Below, one piece after another: positions 37,201 to 51,654 of a stretch of 64,000 bases of DNA. The position numbers were made by a program, and so were the translations under genes. Numbering within the stretch: position 1 is the first letter of the stretch; every line of letters starts with the position of its first letter. The notes below the pieces were generated by a model. That model was not told the DNA's origin. It searched no databases and saw only the letters and a list, made by a program, of their open reading frames with translations. Source of the stretch: Marsupella aquatica (taxonomy: Eukaryota > Marchantiophyta); NCBI GenBank assembly GCA_973895155.1, contig OZ316895.1:23994001-24058000 (forward strand), in the 5' to 3' direction.

Positions 37201-39934
37201 AAGGAGTGTTGGCTTTGGAAATAGCACTTTTTGATGGTAGGTTCTCTATGACTTTAGCAAGGAATAAATGCACAAAAGCCGTCTGACAAATCTTTCATGT
37301 GCGATCGCCTTGACAAGGCCTTCCTATATTCAATACTTAAAAACTGCTGTATTCACCTGAACCAGCCTTATTCTTCGTTTTGGGAGGGGAATTGAATCAG
37401 ACTTCTGGTTCAGGCTTCCATGGATGGACTGTGGCAAGTTGCAGCAATCTATTGCCTATGTTTTGAGCAATGATTCATGGTAGGATTATTCATTGCTCTC
37501 ATTTCTGTCTTCTACGAAAAAACTCTCCTCACTAGGCAGGCTTACTGGGACCTAAGGTTGGAAAGTAAAATGTTTTTCACTCATCTTTCACTCCGAACAC
37601 AATTCCATCCACCTTTTTCACTTGCACCAGTTTATATAATCTACACAGTATTCCTGGTAACAAAACTTCAGTATATGATTGCGTTTTTCTGATACAAACT
37701 CTGGCTCACACCCAGATAGTCACAATGCTTTTCACTTGAATGAGCTACAATGAATAGAGGGTGTCAATGTTGTGCCTTGGAGAAGTGACTGTGAGCAAGT
37801 TTAGCGGGGAAATGGTCTGCATCTGTGTACTGTGAGTATGCAGGCAAGGATTGGAATTTATTTGGCCCCACAATTAAGTATGCAGATTTCAATTTTGAAG
37901 GCAATATGGATTTGGCAAATGCATTTTCCATGAACTTTGGGCCATAGAAATTGAGGATACTGACACCAAATGTAACAGCAACTGCAAAGAAACGGTCTGC
38001 CTGTGACTTTATCACCCGTGACCTTGAGAACTCTGAAATGGGTCTCCCATAAGGGCTCATGGATTGATATTTGGCGTCCACTAAAACTAGCATGATGGCA
38101 CGGTATGCAATATACTTTACACAAATGCATTTTCATTGGACATGGAATGAATGTTCAACTGTTGGATGAGACACAAAAATCAGCTTGGCAAACACAGCGC
38201 ACAACTCTAATTTGAGATAGAATTCTAAGTTGATGGCCTACTCTGTAGAGTGCAACCATCAGTCATAGTTTCTCTGGTAACCAAATTTTCTAATGTTTTT
38301 ACTATACATGTGAATAAGTCTGGGCATGTAGAGTCTGGGCACATAGAGCCCTTTTCTGCATATGCACTGATTTTAGGACTAGTTTTTCATAAATTATAGA
38401 GAGAGTTACAAGGGTAGCTCACTTGGAAAATGGACTCCTGTAAACGTAGGTACGACAAAGATTGTCCAAGTAGCATGTAGGTTTCATATTCAGGACCCAA
38501 CAGGACTGTCAAGAATCAAATGATTACTCGTGGAGGTGTCATACCTGGGAGTTTGACCCCCCTGTGATTGATTGGCAACATTTTGGGTACTCTACTGCAG
38601 TGGAAGCTTTCCAGTGTTCTACGACTCTTTGAGAAACCTAGTGGGACAATGGTGATGCATTCCTCAAAGTCAACAGGATATATCCGTGTTTATTTGGCCA
38701 ACCTTGAGTCTGAGAAGGTCACAATGGTTTACTATGGAGGGAAACTGGAGTGGTATAAAGAATGTATAGTGGAAGGACCTTCCTGGAGAAGATAATGTTC
38801 ACATTTTCCCTTTCGCATTTTGAAACTGTTTTTTAACTAACTAGCCTGAGTACCTATACTTTGAACATAAATAGAAGTGAGTACATTCAAGTTCACTTCT
38901 CCATTTCCAGAGACTCACCCTGGCCCTGGCCCCAATGTTTGTTTTCCACTCACACCCTCAACTCCCATTATGTCCCCATTTTCATAATGTAGAGCCTTCA
39001 CTCTAGACCATAGGCTGTGAAGAGTAGCTTTTGATCTCACTTACATAGTTGGATTGTTCTATTTTCATATTTATTGACATAATATGCCAACCCTAGATGA
39101 GTAAAATGTAAAACCCTACAACACTTTTTTGTTTGGGGGGGGGTGGAGCGGGATCCCAATGTATGACAATGCACTAATTGATTCCACTTTTTTCTTACGT
39201 GGGAGTTTCAATTCAATTTATATCACGTTTCTGGAGAGCTCCCTTCGTTGCATACAACAATCCTGTTGAACAGCAGAAGCCACCTCCATAGCAGGACTAA
39301 TAGTAACCAGAGAGGTTCTCATCAGTTTAGAACTCATACTACAAACCAAACTTGCGAAGGGGCTCCACTGATTAGATTAACAACCCTTTTACCTGGATTT
39401 TGTGAGATGTAAACTGAAAGAATACTCAAAGCATCTTGTGGTAATCACTGACTTTTCCGTGTACAATGTATTTGAAAATTAAAATTAAAACTTAAAATAC
39501 AAGAGCTTAAATTATGGCTTTGCATTATTTCCTGAAATGGAAGCCCAGATGGACCTCCACGTTTGCCAATGCTTGAATAGACTTTCACAACCCAGATGGA
39601 CAGCAGCAAAACCTCTGTGTGAAATGTGACAAGTAAGCGCATTAGTTATCTTTGAAAATTTCTAGATCTCCTTAGTCTCACTGAATTTTGATGATATTAA
39701 TCGCATTAGAAAGATCCTTCCAAGAAGAGTCTAACAAATAGGAAAAACAGATTCCATTAAAATAACAAAGGAGACAAAGGAGACACGTCAATAGGTGAAT
39801 GTGTAAAAGGAGTTAAAGTCAATGGGAGCACCATTTTTCTGGAATACCAAATGATTAATATTTTGCAAAGCAGGATGACACTAAGGTATTTGCAAAAAGG
39901 CAAGCATACTTGGAGTTTAGAGTTCAGAAGTCTT

Positions 39935-40200
39935 TTGAAGTGGCTAAAATTTTCTAGATTCCACCTCATTGAAAGTCCTCCCCACTTTTCGGTTTCCCCA
40001 TTTTGGTACAATAGCTAGGTTTTCAGTCTTCCATTGGCCAGCTTCTCACCTAGGCACAGACCCAATTAGTCTGAATCTGACAATTATCCTCAAATCTTGG
40101 GAGAATCAACTCAGAAATTAGTATAAGAAAATTTAGCAAAGTATTAATTGTTGCATCGTCTCTTTTTCACACAAGGTGACATTTGCCACCTTAGATAAAA
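39935..40200 (-). repeat. Dispersed repeat family A, copy 4 (inverted)
   Basis: On the minus strand it reads GGCAAATGTCACCTTGTGTG, later GTCAGATTCAGACTAATGGG-like sequence, GGTGAGAAGCTGGCCA and GACTTTCAATGAGGTGGAAT, so the whole block order is present in inverted orientation. Confidence 0.7.
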
Positions 40201-41200
40201 GGAAAAAGCCTTTGAAAATTGAGGCTGGTCTAGACTAGTTTTGTTGGGAGTCAACTGATTTGCACAGTTTCCACTACCCTAGGCTATTCTTCCCCAAAAG
40301 CTACAATAGTCTCTTCTTTCCCAAAAGCAACAATATCATAATGGCAGTGCAGAATAGACGGCTTGAACAATGGAGATGCAATTGTCCACGTGGAGGGGCA
40401 TGTCGACGGCGCAGTCAGTCATACCATGGGTCAGTGAGTTGGTCAGTCATCCCACCCATGTGTGTTTCTGACGATACTGACTCATTGAGTACTGTAGTGC
40501 CTTCCTGGGTTACGAAGGAACGTGAATCATTGAAATAATTGAACGTCAGAATATTATTCGTCTGTTTTCATTTTTTATTTTAAAATATAATGTATGATGA
40601 AAAATCAGTGTTTACATTGAACACTTACAACATTCTTAGTATTTGTATCACAAAAATCTTTTAAAATTTCCAAAAGCACTCCTAAACATTTTGTTAGCCA
40701 GTACCAAATTTTTAATAATTGGATGCCAGGGGATGTTGTATTATATTTTCACAGGTTCCCATATTCACCTATCAGAATTTCTCAAGAAAATGTTGGATCT
40801 CATAGCTTTTCTTGGCTGGATTTTGATTCAGTATTGTCATGAGGGCCAAAGATTACCTCTCTATGTATTGTCTGAATGTATTATCAAAATCTGATGAACT
40901 GTAGATATTAACTCACTATTGTGTTCACATAGCTTTAGTGTGGGCCTGGTTTTGTTGGTGACCGAAACTATCTACTAATCCCTCATGTATTATATAGCAC
41001 TCCTCTAAACTCCTCCAATGTCCCAGTAGCAAGTCCTCATTTTAGCATCTCAAACCTGAAGGGCCGCAAAAGAGTCCCTGAGCCAATAACATACTTTTGG
41101 AAGTTGCTTGCAATTGGTAAGCTACCTATTTGCCACTTTATTTCCTGGAAAATAAGTGTGACAGAGCCAAAACCCAAAGGTTTTCAGACGCCCTACTATA

Positions 41201-41232
41201 CCATCCATCTGTCCATCCATCCACCCATCCAT
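41201..41232. repeat. CCAT microsatellite
   Basis: About eight imperfect CCAT units. Neighbouring open frames on both strands come from this repeat. Confidence 0.9.
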
Positions 41233-44200
41233 ATGTTGAACCACAAACCCGAGGAAAGGACAGTACACGAGTAGTACAGCAGGAAAGGTCTTGGAAAAAG
41301 TGGGCATATGGAAGTCTTGTTTTCATTGAGTATTTGATGTCCACACCAACACCACCGTTCCAATTGGAAGATGGGTGACAACTCTTTGTTGTACAGCTGA
41401 GGCACTGTCTGTCCACCTCTCATCCTGTATCATGATTGTCATTACATTCAATTAATATTGCTGAAAATTTGTCTCTCTTGTTCCTTGCCTTCATTAGGGC
41501 CTCTCACTCTAGTTGTTTCCTAGAGGTTTCCTGTGAATAAAATGCTCCAGGCCAGGTAGCTGACGAGAATCTGTAGTTACAAAATGCAAGTATCAGCAAC
41601 TCAAGTGGTGAGCACGGCGTTTGCATGATGCATTGCCTTGTGCGGCATGCATCTACGCCCCTTTGAAAATGGTCAACGCCCATTGAAAAATTGATAATGT
41701 GTGTTCTTTCGCATGCGTGTTGTGTGATCCATCTCAAACCAAAACCTGGGCAGCATAAAGTTGACCAAAATCCCAGTGTTGGTCATGAGTGTGAACAGAT
41801 ATTTTCCATTCCTGCTGCCTGAAAATTCTGGGGAATGTGTAGGTTTGAGATGCCCTAATGCGTACTAATACAAACGGACTACGGAGGGTGATCCTTTCTA
41901 GAAATTGTTGCTAGCTGAAAGCCATCAATGTTCTTTGGTAGGGTGTGCTAGCACAATATCAAGATAACAGTTTCCCTTAACTTAAGAGTTATGGGAATTC
42001 CCATAAAAGTTGTGGGTGCCAATCTTTGGCTTCTGCAAGGCACTTAACAATGTTTTGGCAACTCTAGGCACAAATCTGCTAATCCACAAAGCTGCAATTG
42101 AAGGCACGTGGGGGTAGGGCCAGATGAGATAATGGTTGCTGCATTTGGGGTGACAGCTGACCAAGAACAACTGAAAAGTGATATACACTCTAAGATTGAG
42201 GTGATACCACAATGCCTGCCATACATTGTGATGTGGTCTAGTCACTTTTGAAAGAAAAACAGAGCATGCTTCTTTGTAGTTTCTACCACGTTGGTAGACA
42301 TGGGTTTATTTATTTCAAATAGTGCCAAACTCTCCTTTCCCCAAGGATCAAGTTTCCTAACACCACCACTGATGTGTAAATGCTTAGGAGGGTGGGAATT
42401 TGTAGTACCAAGTTCTTCTTCCTTGTTGTATGCATGGAGACATGCATATTCCTTACTACAATACTTAGCATGGAACTTGCTATCCATACAAAGCACTATT
42501 TTTACAATGCAGCTATAAGGAAGACAATGAAGTGTACACTGATATTACCACATCATTTCGATTGATGTCTGATTACCGGCACAGGAAGGCAGGGGAATGC
42601 ATTGGGCTTATGACTGAAGCCCAGTAGCAAATTGGAAATAGGAGTGGGAGGGAGTACTGTACTCGTTGTGTAGAGACCCAATGAGGCACACTACTAATCC
42701 ATAGCACTTTGAATTGATGGAGAATGCTGACTAAGTTAACCCCATTCATTTGAGAGTGGATTGGACATTTGGGCATGCCAGTAATCCACAGTGATATGGA
42801 ATGAGTGAGTGCTGAGTTACAGCCACTCATAACCTAATGATTTTGCCAGCGGAAGGGTGGAAGGATGGAAGTTGTCATACCTTCTCTAAATGTGAAGTTC
42901 ACACAAATGCAACCCAAGTTGGAGGTGAGATTTCCGTTAGTGGCAGGTCTCGTCTTACCATAGAAGATTCTTCACGGAACGATGACTTCCACCCCAGTTG
43001 GAGACTCTGTACACGAGTCCCTTCTAACCATGGAAGATGCTGTTGCCATATGTTTCCTGGCCACGTCTTTGAGCAAATTGTGCGTTAAATCTGAACAGAA
43101 ACGACTCAGATTTGAAGATTCAACATTGGAGCCGCTCGTAGCAGGTGCACATGATCGACGATATTGTTGACCTTCATAGCTTTAGTCCAGGTACAAGATA
43201 GTGATGGATGACTGCTTTCCTCAAAGAACGTCCCGGGTAATTCATGACGGTTGTCCGCGTGACTTTCGAATCATTCACTTTGACCAAGACATCGTTCTTC
43301 AGCCATGATGTCAAGATCAATAGGCTTCTTGGCACCCTTAGAAACTGGACACACCAAAGTGGGAGTCCAAACACAGAACCTCTTAATTAGGAACTGGCCC
43401 ATTTGAACCTGAAGAACCCCATACTGCCTGCTCGTTTCCTCAGTTGTCATCCTCATAGACAATGACTCCTTGCAACTTTCATCTAGTGCAGTCCAATCAC
43501 ATTGTTCTTGACGCTAGTAGATTTCTTGTAGCGATAATACACAAACTCCGCGTTCCATTTAACTACGCGATACCCTTCCCAGGCAAAAAAGTGCGTCTCA
43601 TACGACTGGCGGAGCGGTACTGAGCCACCCACGTCATGCAGGAAACTTAGATTTTAGGGCAATGAACCACTACTGTGGGAGTCAATGCATACAACTACGG
43701 AGGTGGAAATCAACTTGGAACCGAGGATCAGAATCCGGGGTTGTTCCCCAGGTCTGACCCTAGACTTTGATAACTACCCTTCAAAAAGAAATGAACAATC
43801 TGGGCCCTTTGACAGGGGCAGACAAACGTTGCAAGTTTGTAACTTGGGCATGCACCCAGCTCTTCAGCTCTTAGTATATTGTTGTTACAATGGCCATTCC
43901 TGCAAATCTAACATCGGGTGAGTTTGCAGAGCCTGGATACTTGCTTGCCAGCACTGAGTAGGGGAAAAGCCCACTTCAATGAGAATTTACTATCATCCGC
44001 CTCTGACTGGTGGCTCAACGATGGGCTGGTTAACAACTTCAGAATGGGGGAAAGAAGAAAAGTGGTTGGTGCTTCAAAGTGGGCCAACAAAATCTACCAC
44101 TCTGGGCTTTCTCAGTATGATAGCTGTACTTCCGTTCTCCCTGCTCCACCTGTAAGGCATGCTAGACTGTTGATATCTCCAACTGGGCTGAGGAACTGGA

Positions 44201-44438
44201 CTACACGTGAGAGATCAATCAATCTACTTGAACATGGCTCCCTGCTTTCTATCTCCAAAACTTACCAAGTCATCAAACTGGCAGTGGGAAGCTACCTTAA
44301 ATGCATTAGTGAGATACTAAGGGTCTGCTCGATACTAAAGGCAGGAGCAGCAGGAGTATACGATGTCTCACAAGCTGCAGTACAAAGTTACAGAGTACAA
44401 TTATAAATTATGAACTCAAAACCAAGGCCAACGGGGTA

Positions 44439-47400
44439 TTATCTGGGTCCCGATAGCTCAACAGCATGGAGGTTGTCCGTCGAGTCCACAATCCATTCTG
44501 ACGGTCTGTGAGGCACAAGCTCAACTTCTTGACTGCGCACCACTTCCACCTTTTGCCACTCCTCCCATCTCTCTGCTAACCCGTCACCCGAGAGCATGCG
44601 GACCACTTCTGCCATTTTTGGACGATCCATTGGAGAGCCTTGGGTGCAAAGCAAAGCTACTTGGATGAGTTGCTCTACTTCTACTGGATCATAGTCATCC
44701 TGCAAATCAGGGTCTACCAAGAACTTCACCTTCCGTTCTCGCAGCAGTCCTTTTACCTGTTCCCAAACAAATCACATAGACAGGTTGATTTCAGCTTGCT
44801 GTTAGCAGGAGTTCCCTTCCATGACGACCATACGTTGAAATTCTGCCCCTCTAGTCCAAAATTATACTACAGTACACAGATAGTGGGTAGAGATCAAGCT
44901 TTCAGGTTCAAAATGGACATCCTTTCAAAGAGTTTATAATTCTTGAGAACTCACCCAATCAAGAAGCATGACATCATCATCGTTGGCAAGACGGGCAAGG
45001 TCAAATGCTCGCTGCCCTGTTATCAACTCCAGCAACATGATGCCAAAACCGAAGACATCAGTCTTCTCAGACGACTTGCCAGTCGACAAATACTCTGGAG
45101 CGATATGACCAATTGTCCCACGAACTGCAGTTGTGACATGAGTGTCCTTATAGTCCATAAGCTTTGCCAGGCCAAAATCACCCACCACGGCCTCAAACTC
45201 TTCATCCAGCAAAATGTTGGCTGCCTTCACATCTCGATGAATGATCTTGGGATCACAGTGGTCGTGCAAGTAGGACAGACCTCGAGCTGATCCTAAGGAG
45301 ATTCGTCTCCGTGTAGGCCAGTCCAGAGGTGGATCATCTGCCTTGCGCTCTGTCATACATAGGACAGGGAGCAATCAATCAGCGTTGCCTTTGCTTGACT
45401 AAACGGTTTCCAGGGAACAAAGACAGCCTTCAAGCTTGTAGATCTACCGCGATTTGACTTAGTTCGGTTCAGTTTCACAAACAGTGGATTATCTAGCCTT
45501 CCATTCTTAAATTGACCCGAATACCGGAGCAAGTGAACAAACCTCGAAGGCGAGATGCAACACTGCCATTGGGCATGTATGGGTACACCAGCAACCGTTC
45601 TGTGGGGGTCATACAAAAGCCCCGTAAGCGGAGCAGATTACGATGCACTGCCATGCTGATCATCTCCACCTCAGTCTGGAACTGCAGCTCACCACCTGGA
45701 CTGCGTTCCTCCTTCAGGCGCTTCACAGCTACCAACGAGCCGTCTGCAAGACGGCCCTTGTAGACTTTACCAAAGCCACCTCTACCAAGTATGTTCTTAT
45801 TGTTGAAGTTGTCGGTAGCAACTTGCAATTCCCGCAAAGAGAATCTCTTCAGCTGCCCAAGATGAACCTCTGGGTCTTCTTCAGCTGTGAATCGCAACAA
45901 ATACGGTAACACCAGACGTCAGCCCATGAAAATCTGTCAAAACACTGACAGCGTATGACAGAAGCCTTCAACCAAAAAAGCAGTACACTGAATAATCCTA
46001 AAGGATTCACTTGAGCTGACGCTTACCCGGGACGTCAAAGAATGCCTCCTGAGGTCGTCGGCGTCTCCACCATGCAAAGCCTATTGCTGGTGCAGCAAAA
46101 AGGAGAGCAGCACCAGCTGCAACTCCACCAGCTATGGCTCCAGTTTGTGATGATGGCGTCTGACCTGAATATAACACGAGACAAATCTCAGCTTTGTTGC
46201 AACCTCAAGATTTTTCATGAACAGAATTCACAGAAATTAAATGGTTAGCATCTTTTGTAGGCGTCAACAGGAAATCAAGCAATTTTGTATTTCGACACAC
46301 AGGTACTTGGGACCGACCACTGTTCTGTCCGGCAGTCGGCGGTGGTTGGGCAGGTGGAGGAGGAGATAGGGGAGGTCCCCCCGGACATTGCTTATCCACA
46401 GTAGCACCACAAAGACCTTCATTGCCACCAAAACTGCACAAGACGTTGTAACAACCAAAATAACAGTAAGCACTCTGCCTGTGAATGTTTAAGCAAGTAC
46501 TTATATTATATTAGGAAAATGAAATTGGTTACATTACATGCACTAGTCAAGACGGGGATTTTTCTGCAACTAGAACGGGCAACGTGAACAGTCCGCTTTG
46601 ACCAGATCTAGCTCGAAAGTAGACATCTCCGAAGAAACTGCACCACTGCCCAACAACCAGCATCATGCAGACCTGTTTATGAATCTAATGCCAATACATC
46701 GTCCCACAGAAAGATAAGGAGAAGGAAGTACCTGATGGGGGTAAAGAAAGTAAATGAACCATTTGTCGGTACTTCACCAGTGAGGTTATTGCCGGAAAGA
46801 TCACTGCATCAAAAAAAGATCGTTTTGAGTGATTTCGCCAAGGCAGGACATTACTGGATCCAATCGCACCATTTCCTCACAGATCACGGATTTGGATAAG
46901 ATACTTTCCAGACGACAAAAACATGAAGAATTCCTCTTTGCTGCCAAGGTCGATTGGCTCTAAAAGAAATGACATCATCTCACAAATCCGGATGGGATCA
47001 GGTCCACTTACAGGACTTGCAGTCCTCCAATATTCGTCAAAGACACCGGAATGGTACCCGTCAAGCTGTTATTGTTCAATCGACTAACCATTACCGGAAA
47101 CAGGACAAGAAGAGGGTCAGGCGCAGGTCACACTACGGATCATACAAGTACGAAATGAAATTTTTTGTATTGAATTTCAAGTTTTAGCGAATCTCCAGTA
47201 CAGAATATCCATCAACCTCATTTTATCCTACGCCAGGACGGCTACTCGCAGTCAGTAAATCTTGCTCCGCCTGATCATGGCCATGTTGAAGCAAACGAAA
47301 CTGTACTCTATCAACAAACTACGGAAAGCAGGCGCAAGCAGGTCACAGTGAGCTCACAGAAATCGTAGTGCTGACAGCCGCCCCAGCTCCGTTGGAATAG

Positions 47401-50396
47401 GACCCGTGAAGTTATTAAGATACAAATCAAGACTGACCAACTGAGTCAAATTACCCAACTCCTTTGGAATAATACCGGAAATGTTGTTGTTGTACATTTC
47501 CCTGCAATTTCAGTCCATGAAAGATTCCCAAATGAGTCCATCACCCTGAAATGAGATAAAGGAACCTCACTAGTACCATCTTCCTCTAACGTCTAAGGGT
47601 TTCGCGGACGATTCCCTTGCTCATTGCAACTATAAAACAAGCGATTGTCACAAATAGATGTATGGCTGAGACAAGAAGTTCCGTGTTCATCCGACAGTAA
47701 AAAAGGGAAAACTTACAAGTATTGCAATTGAGTGAGTTCGCCAAGTTGTGGTACCAGCATTCCTGAGAGGTAAGCATTTCCCAAGTCCCTGCAAGGTGAC
47801 ACAACAGCTGCTGGTTAAAAATTGTCATGGGAAGATCAGTGTCAATAGGGGAGAAATTACTTTCGCTACACATAGGGACAGATAAATGATGACCTCTCCT
47901 TCCATATGGTCTCCTGGCATAAATACAACTTGACCACTCCGGAATGAACTACGTAAATTTGTCGAAGTGCCACAAACCCTCAATTCGATCACAATCAACG
48001 CAGCGAATTCAAGATCTACTGAAGCATTAGCATTACTTACACTCGAATGACATTGTTTTGAGGGTTGCAAGTGACATGGAACCATGTGCACGGGTTCACC
48101 AGTGATGGATCCCAACTCTGCAGTACCTGACTAGGATCGGTGAGAGACTGTCTCAAAGCATGAAGGGCGTCACCTGCATTTGAAAGTTACGGAGTTACAT
48201 CAGTTCTGAAATCCGTCCCTTTAGCAGTCTAAAAACTTCCCAAAAACAAATTGGTCTATAGAATAACCACGAGCACACCAGTAAACACTCGCGGACTGAT
48301 GTGCAAGGCGTCTGACTTAACGTTTGCCAATGCACCGTCAAAGGTCACGTATAAGCAAACTAGTCAATAACTGGTAACAATATTATATGACACACTCCAC
48401 GATTAGTGTGAACTCTGTGAACTGAATTGAACTTTAATAGTAACTGTCACATAATCTAACATCCCTTGGAGGCTAAAAATGATCCACGCCAAGGCTGAGA
48501 CCACTGTGGCAATACGATCTCTGAAGATTGTATTGCTCTCTCGTGAAAATTCTGAAAAGCGTGACGCATTTCCGTCCGACGCGTCTAATATCCGGACCCT
48601 CAGGGATGGTCCAAACAGCACATGGCAACTCGATTCAGCTTGGACAACTTGTGAACTGAGAAGTTTCCCAGAAAGAATTTGTTCACTGGGAAATGATATC
48701 TCCACGCGGAGAAAGCGTCCACCACTGCCCACCACATACCGAGTCTCCATACTCAAACAGGGACTATACGACGGAGAAGAACAGGGTAGAAGTAGCAGCT
48801 TTAGTAACCAGTCGACCAATAAAGAAATATCACTGTTGATCATATTCGGCCTCGTTGCCTTCACTTGGAAAACAGTATTCCATTCATCAGGACCCGAAAA
48901 AGGCACTGTACACGGTTTGGTCGACTAAGATTCTGTTGGATTTGAGTTGTTGCGTTTAAAGCTATCCAACCAATGCTTCCACTTATTTACTCGGAGGAAA
49001 TTTAATGTCTAGACGGGTGGACCACTCTTTCTTAACCGAAAGCCTTTCATGCTGTGTTTTTCTGTTTACCACAACCAGGGGCAGGTTAACGCCTAATATT
49101 CAGTGGCATCACTCGAGATTCGGAGGACCGACTCCTAGAGCAGGGTATGACGGGCGACGGAGAAAGGGAATCGCTCGGTAAGGAACTCTGCAATGAGAGC
49201 ATCCGTTCGATCCAACCCTCTTGGTTTCTGCGAAGCGTATACATATCGAGGAAATCGTCTAATCGAGATTGCAAACGCGGGAAACGGTAAATTGAATCCG
49301 AGGACAACATACGATCGCTAAATCGCTCGGTAGCTAGGAGTAACGCGAGACTTTACCCTGCCAGACAGTGAACAGCCATCTCTAGCAGACATAATCAACG
49401 CAGGAAGTATCTGGTTTGGTGATGCATCAAGTCCGCAACAACGAACCCGGACGCAGTTCCGAAGTCTTCCTACCCTTCCGAAGTCTTCCTACCCGTACGA
49501 AGGATACAAGATTCCTCCCGGCGAACAAGATGTGATCGGTCAATGGGGAATGTATGCTGTGTAATGAGATAACAAATGTCTGCTTGAGAGTAGAAGAGCG
49601 AAGCTTAGCTTCAGCATTCCCACACGTAGGAAGTCGCGCAAACGGAAGGATGTATGGATGCTCTTTCCCGTGAAGAACTGCTGTACTCTGTCTTCGGGGG
49701 GAGAAATATACAGGACCCGACCAACAAGCCATGCCCTCTTGATAGTTCCTACAAATAATGGGAATGAAGAATCGTAAACCCGACACTCTGGATTCTTTAC
49801 AGTTCAAGGTGCTGCAGACAACCAAACATCCCGAGCCAATTTCTCGGACGGGAACGAAGCCATGAATGGACGACTGAACTGCTTTCGAGGTCAAGACTGT
49901 TTTGGCGATACCGGCTCTAGGTATTTGACCTCCCATAGAGAAGGGCAGGGTTCAGGGCGCGCAAATATCAATCTCTCCAATGGCGTGAAATGCACCGAGT
50001 TTAATGATCCGAACGGATCACTGGACCTCCAAATGTCCCACCAAGTACACTTCACATTCTAAACGGAGTCCTTAAAGATCTGGTTGGCTTGCAGTTGACA
50101 GGTGATGCGCTAAGTGTATAATCCACACCAACCAATGAAATCTCCAATATCTGCCGCAGCACTAATGATTCCGACTATAGTCCTAAAACCGGAAGTGCGG
50201 CTATCTCTTGTGGAGTCAAGAGAAGCAGAGTAGACTTAAAGGCGGGCACAATAACAAATCGTTGACGAAAAGAGTGAATAAGCAAACCTTCAGTATTGGC
50301 GTTAGTAGCGACGGGCCCTTGTAGGAGCAGTAGCGCCAAGAGCTGGGGCAGAAGCAGTAGAAACCAGACTCCATTTCGGATCCTCTCATGCAGCAT
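44439..50396 (-). CDS. SERK: SERK-type LRR receptor kinase (co-receptor)
   Basis: Eleven exons in the canonical SERK layout: 50288-50396, 48041-48173, 47717-47788, 47358-47501, 47012-47083, 46732-46803, 46318-46433, 46027-46164, 45543-45884, 44955-45349 and 44439-44756; 636 residues. Signal peptide about 1-34; N-cap cysteine pair C65/C72 in PCTWFHVTC; five leucine-rich repeats (about 80-200); a Pro-rich SPP hinge ([13 protein letters not shown], about 220-235); one membrane helix 249-271; then the kinase with G-loop 319-324, Lys340 (VAVKRLKEE), HRD 437-439, DFG 457-459 and activation segment [14 protein letters not shown]. It ends in the SERK tail ELSGPR. All catalytic residues are present, so it should be an active RD kinase. 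SERKs pair with ligand-binding LRR receptors at the plasma membrane in hormone, developmental and immune signalling. The exon 7 donor is the least certain boundary. Confidence 0.96.
48174..50287 (-). other. SERK intron 1 (2114 bp)
   Basis: The longest intron of the gene, separating the signal-peptide exon from the LRR N-cap exon. Open frames on both strands at 48403-48936 and 49427-49936 lack similarity to known families and look like chance. A short tandem repeat (CCGAAGTCTTCCTACCC twice, 49457-49494) is present. Long first introns often hold regulatory sequence, but nothing specific is visible. Confidence 0.7.
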
Positions 50397-51050
50397 GATT
50401 ACTACTGAACCTTTCCAGAGTTTCGACCACTGCTACTCTAGCTGTAGATCATCAACTACAATCGCTGGCTAGCCCTTCGTCCCCACAATGCCCGCAGCCG
50501 GTTGTACCCCGGGCTCATCAGAAATCTCTGTTGGTGATCTCTACAACAACAAGTCCAGCTGCCGCTACGCATCCATTGGCGCGAGGTTCTCAGTACCTGC
50601 GCCTCGTTCCGATTCCTCATGTCATATCTAAATACCCTGTGCCATCAGTGTTGTGCCAGTCGGTCGTCTACCTGTCTCGCCTTTGGTTCCCTTTTTTCTG
50701 CTGATATTCCCACCCCTGCTGCATAAGAAGAGAACCTCGACTTTCTAAAGGACTTCACATTCAATCACAGCAACAAAACTCGTCCGTACGAGGAATGCCT
50801 TGCCGACCCTCGCCTTGCCCTGCTTTGCTTCCGTACCTAAACTTCCTGCATACCTTCCCCTCTCAAAGCTCCAAATCTACTCCTCCTCCGGCGCCGCAAA
50901 CTTAACTGCGTCTCTTGCCTTCCTGCCTTCCTACTCGGCAGCTCTAATGCCTTTTCTTCCTGTCCATTCCTTCCTCGTGCATTAGAGTGTTAAACCTTCG
51001 ATGCCGCACTTCTCTCTCGCTGTTGTATCTCTTTCTCTGAAGTCTTTCTG

Positions 51051-51052
51051 TC

Positions 51053-51091
<39 letters not shown>
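51051..51091. repeat. (TC)n microsatellite
   Basis: A TC repeat with one G interruption, about 0.65 kb upstream of the SERK start codon. Confidence 0.95.
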
Positions 51092-51093
<2 letters not shown>

Positions 51094-51652
51094 AGTCCTC
51101 AATAACTCGAAGGTAACAAATTCTTCATTGCTCGATCGCTCGCTCGCTCTCTCGCTTGACCGACATCTCCCCGAAACACCGGTCGTTCCTCCCCTTTTCT
51201 GAAATCACTCCAAACCCACACCCGGTCCAACAACGTCTCCAAGCGTGAGAGAGCCCCGCGAACTCTGTCTCACTCTCGTGATCTCACTTTCCCCGTCTCA
51301 TTCGGACTTCTCGTGCAGCTTTGACCGAAATCTGTCACGACACGACTACTGGAATCAGCTCCACTTCACTCCGCACACCCGTCCAATCTCCCTCCCTACC
51401 TCCCTCCACATCCGTTCCTTCTCCTTCTCAATCTCTCCCAAGTTCCCAAACTCGTCGCTCTCCCTCGATCCGAGATTGACTCTGACTTCCCGCGAGCGTC
51501 TTCACCTTTTTGGCCTCATTCTTTGACTCGACGACCCATCAACAGACACTTCATCCTCAGACACCCACCAGCCAGCAAACATTACTACATACAAAGTTCG
51601 CACCACAGTCTCATCCCTCCAGCTCCGCAGTCAGGCACGCCAAAAGCTGCTG

Positions 51653-51654
<2 letters not shown>

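Larger units (their letters stand above)
31451..44438. other. Long gene-free interval
   Basis: Mostly AT-rich DNA without coding similarity. Apart from the separately listed repeats there are tandem blocks at 34437-34511 (two units of about 38 bp, with GACCAAAAAGCT), 35120-35215 (CATTTTAT-TTACCCTGAGTAA twice), 35300-35500 (three loose units with GACAATT-TCTCGACCTT) and 35870-36100 (three loose units around ACTCAT-TAACCATG). The plus-strand frame at 43918-44406 lies in the 3' flank of SERK and has no recognisable domain. Confidence 0.45.

Noticed and set aside
37764-38093. 109-codon minus-strand frame considered as a gene
   Set aside because: It has no domain, no splice partners and no similarity I recognise, and lies in AT-rich repeat-bearing DNA.
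43918-44406. 162-codon plus-strand frame
   Set aside because: It lies in the 3' flank of the minus-strand SERK gene and has no recognisable domain or splice context.
48403-48936. Overlapping frames on both strands (149 and 167 codons)
   Set aside because: They sit inside SERK intron 1, overlap each other on opposite strands, and match no family.
49427-49936. 169-codon minus-strand frame
   Set aside because: It lies inside SERK intron 1. No domain is seen, and it includes an 18-bp tandem repeat that breaks protein-like character.
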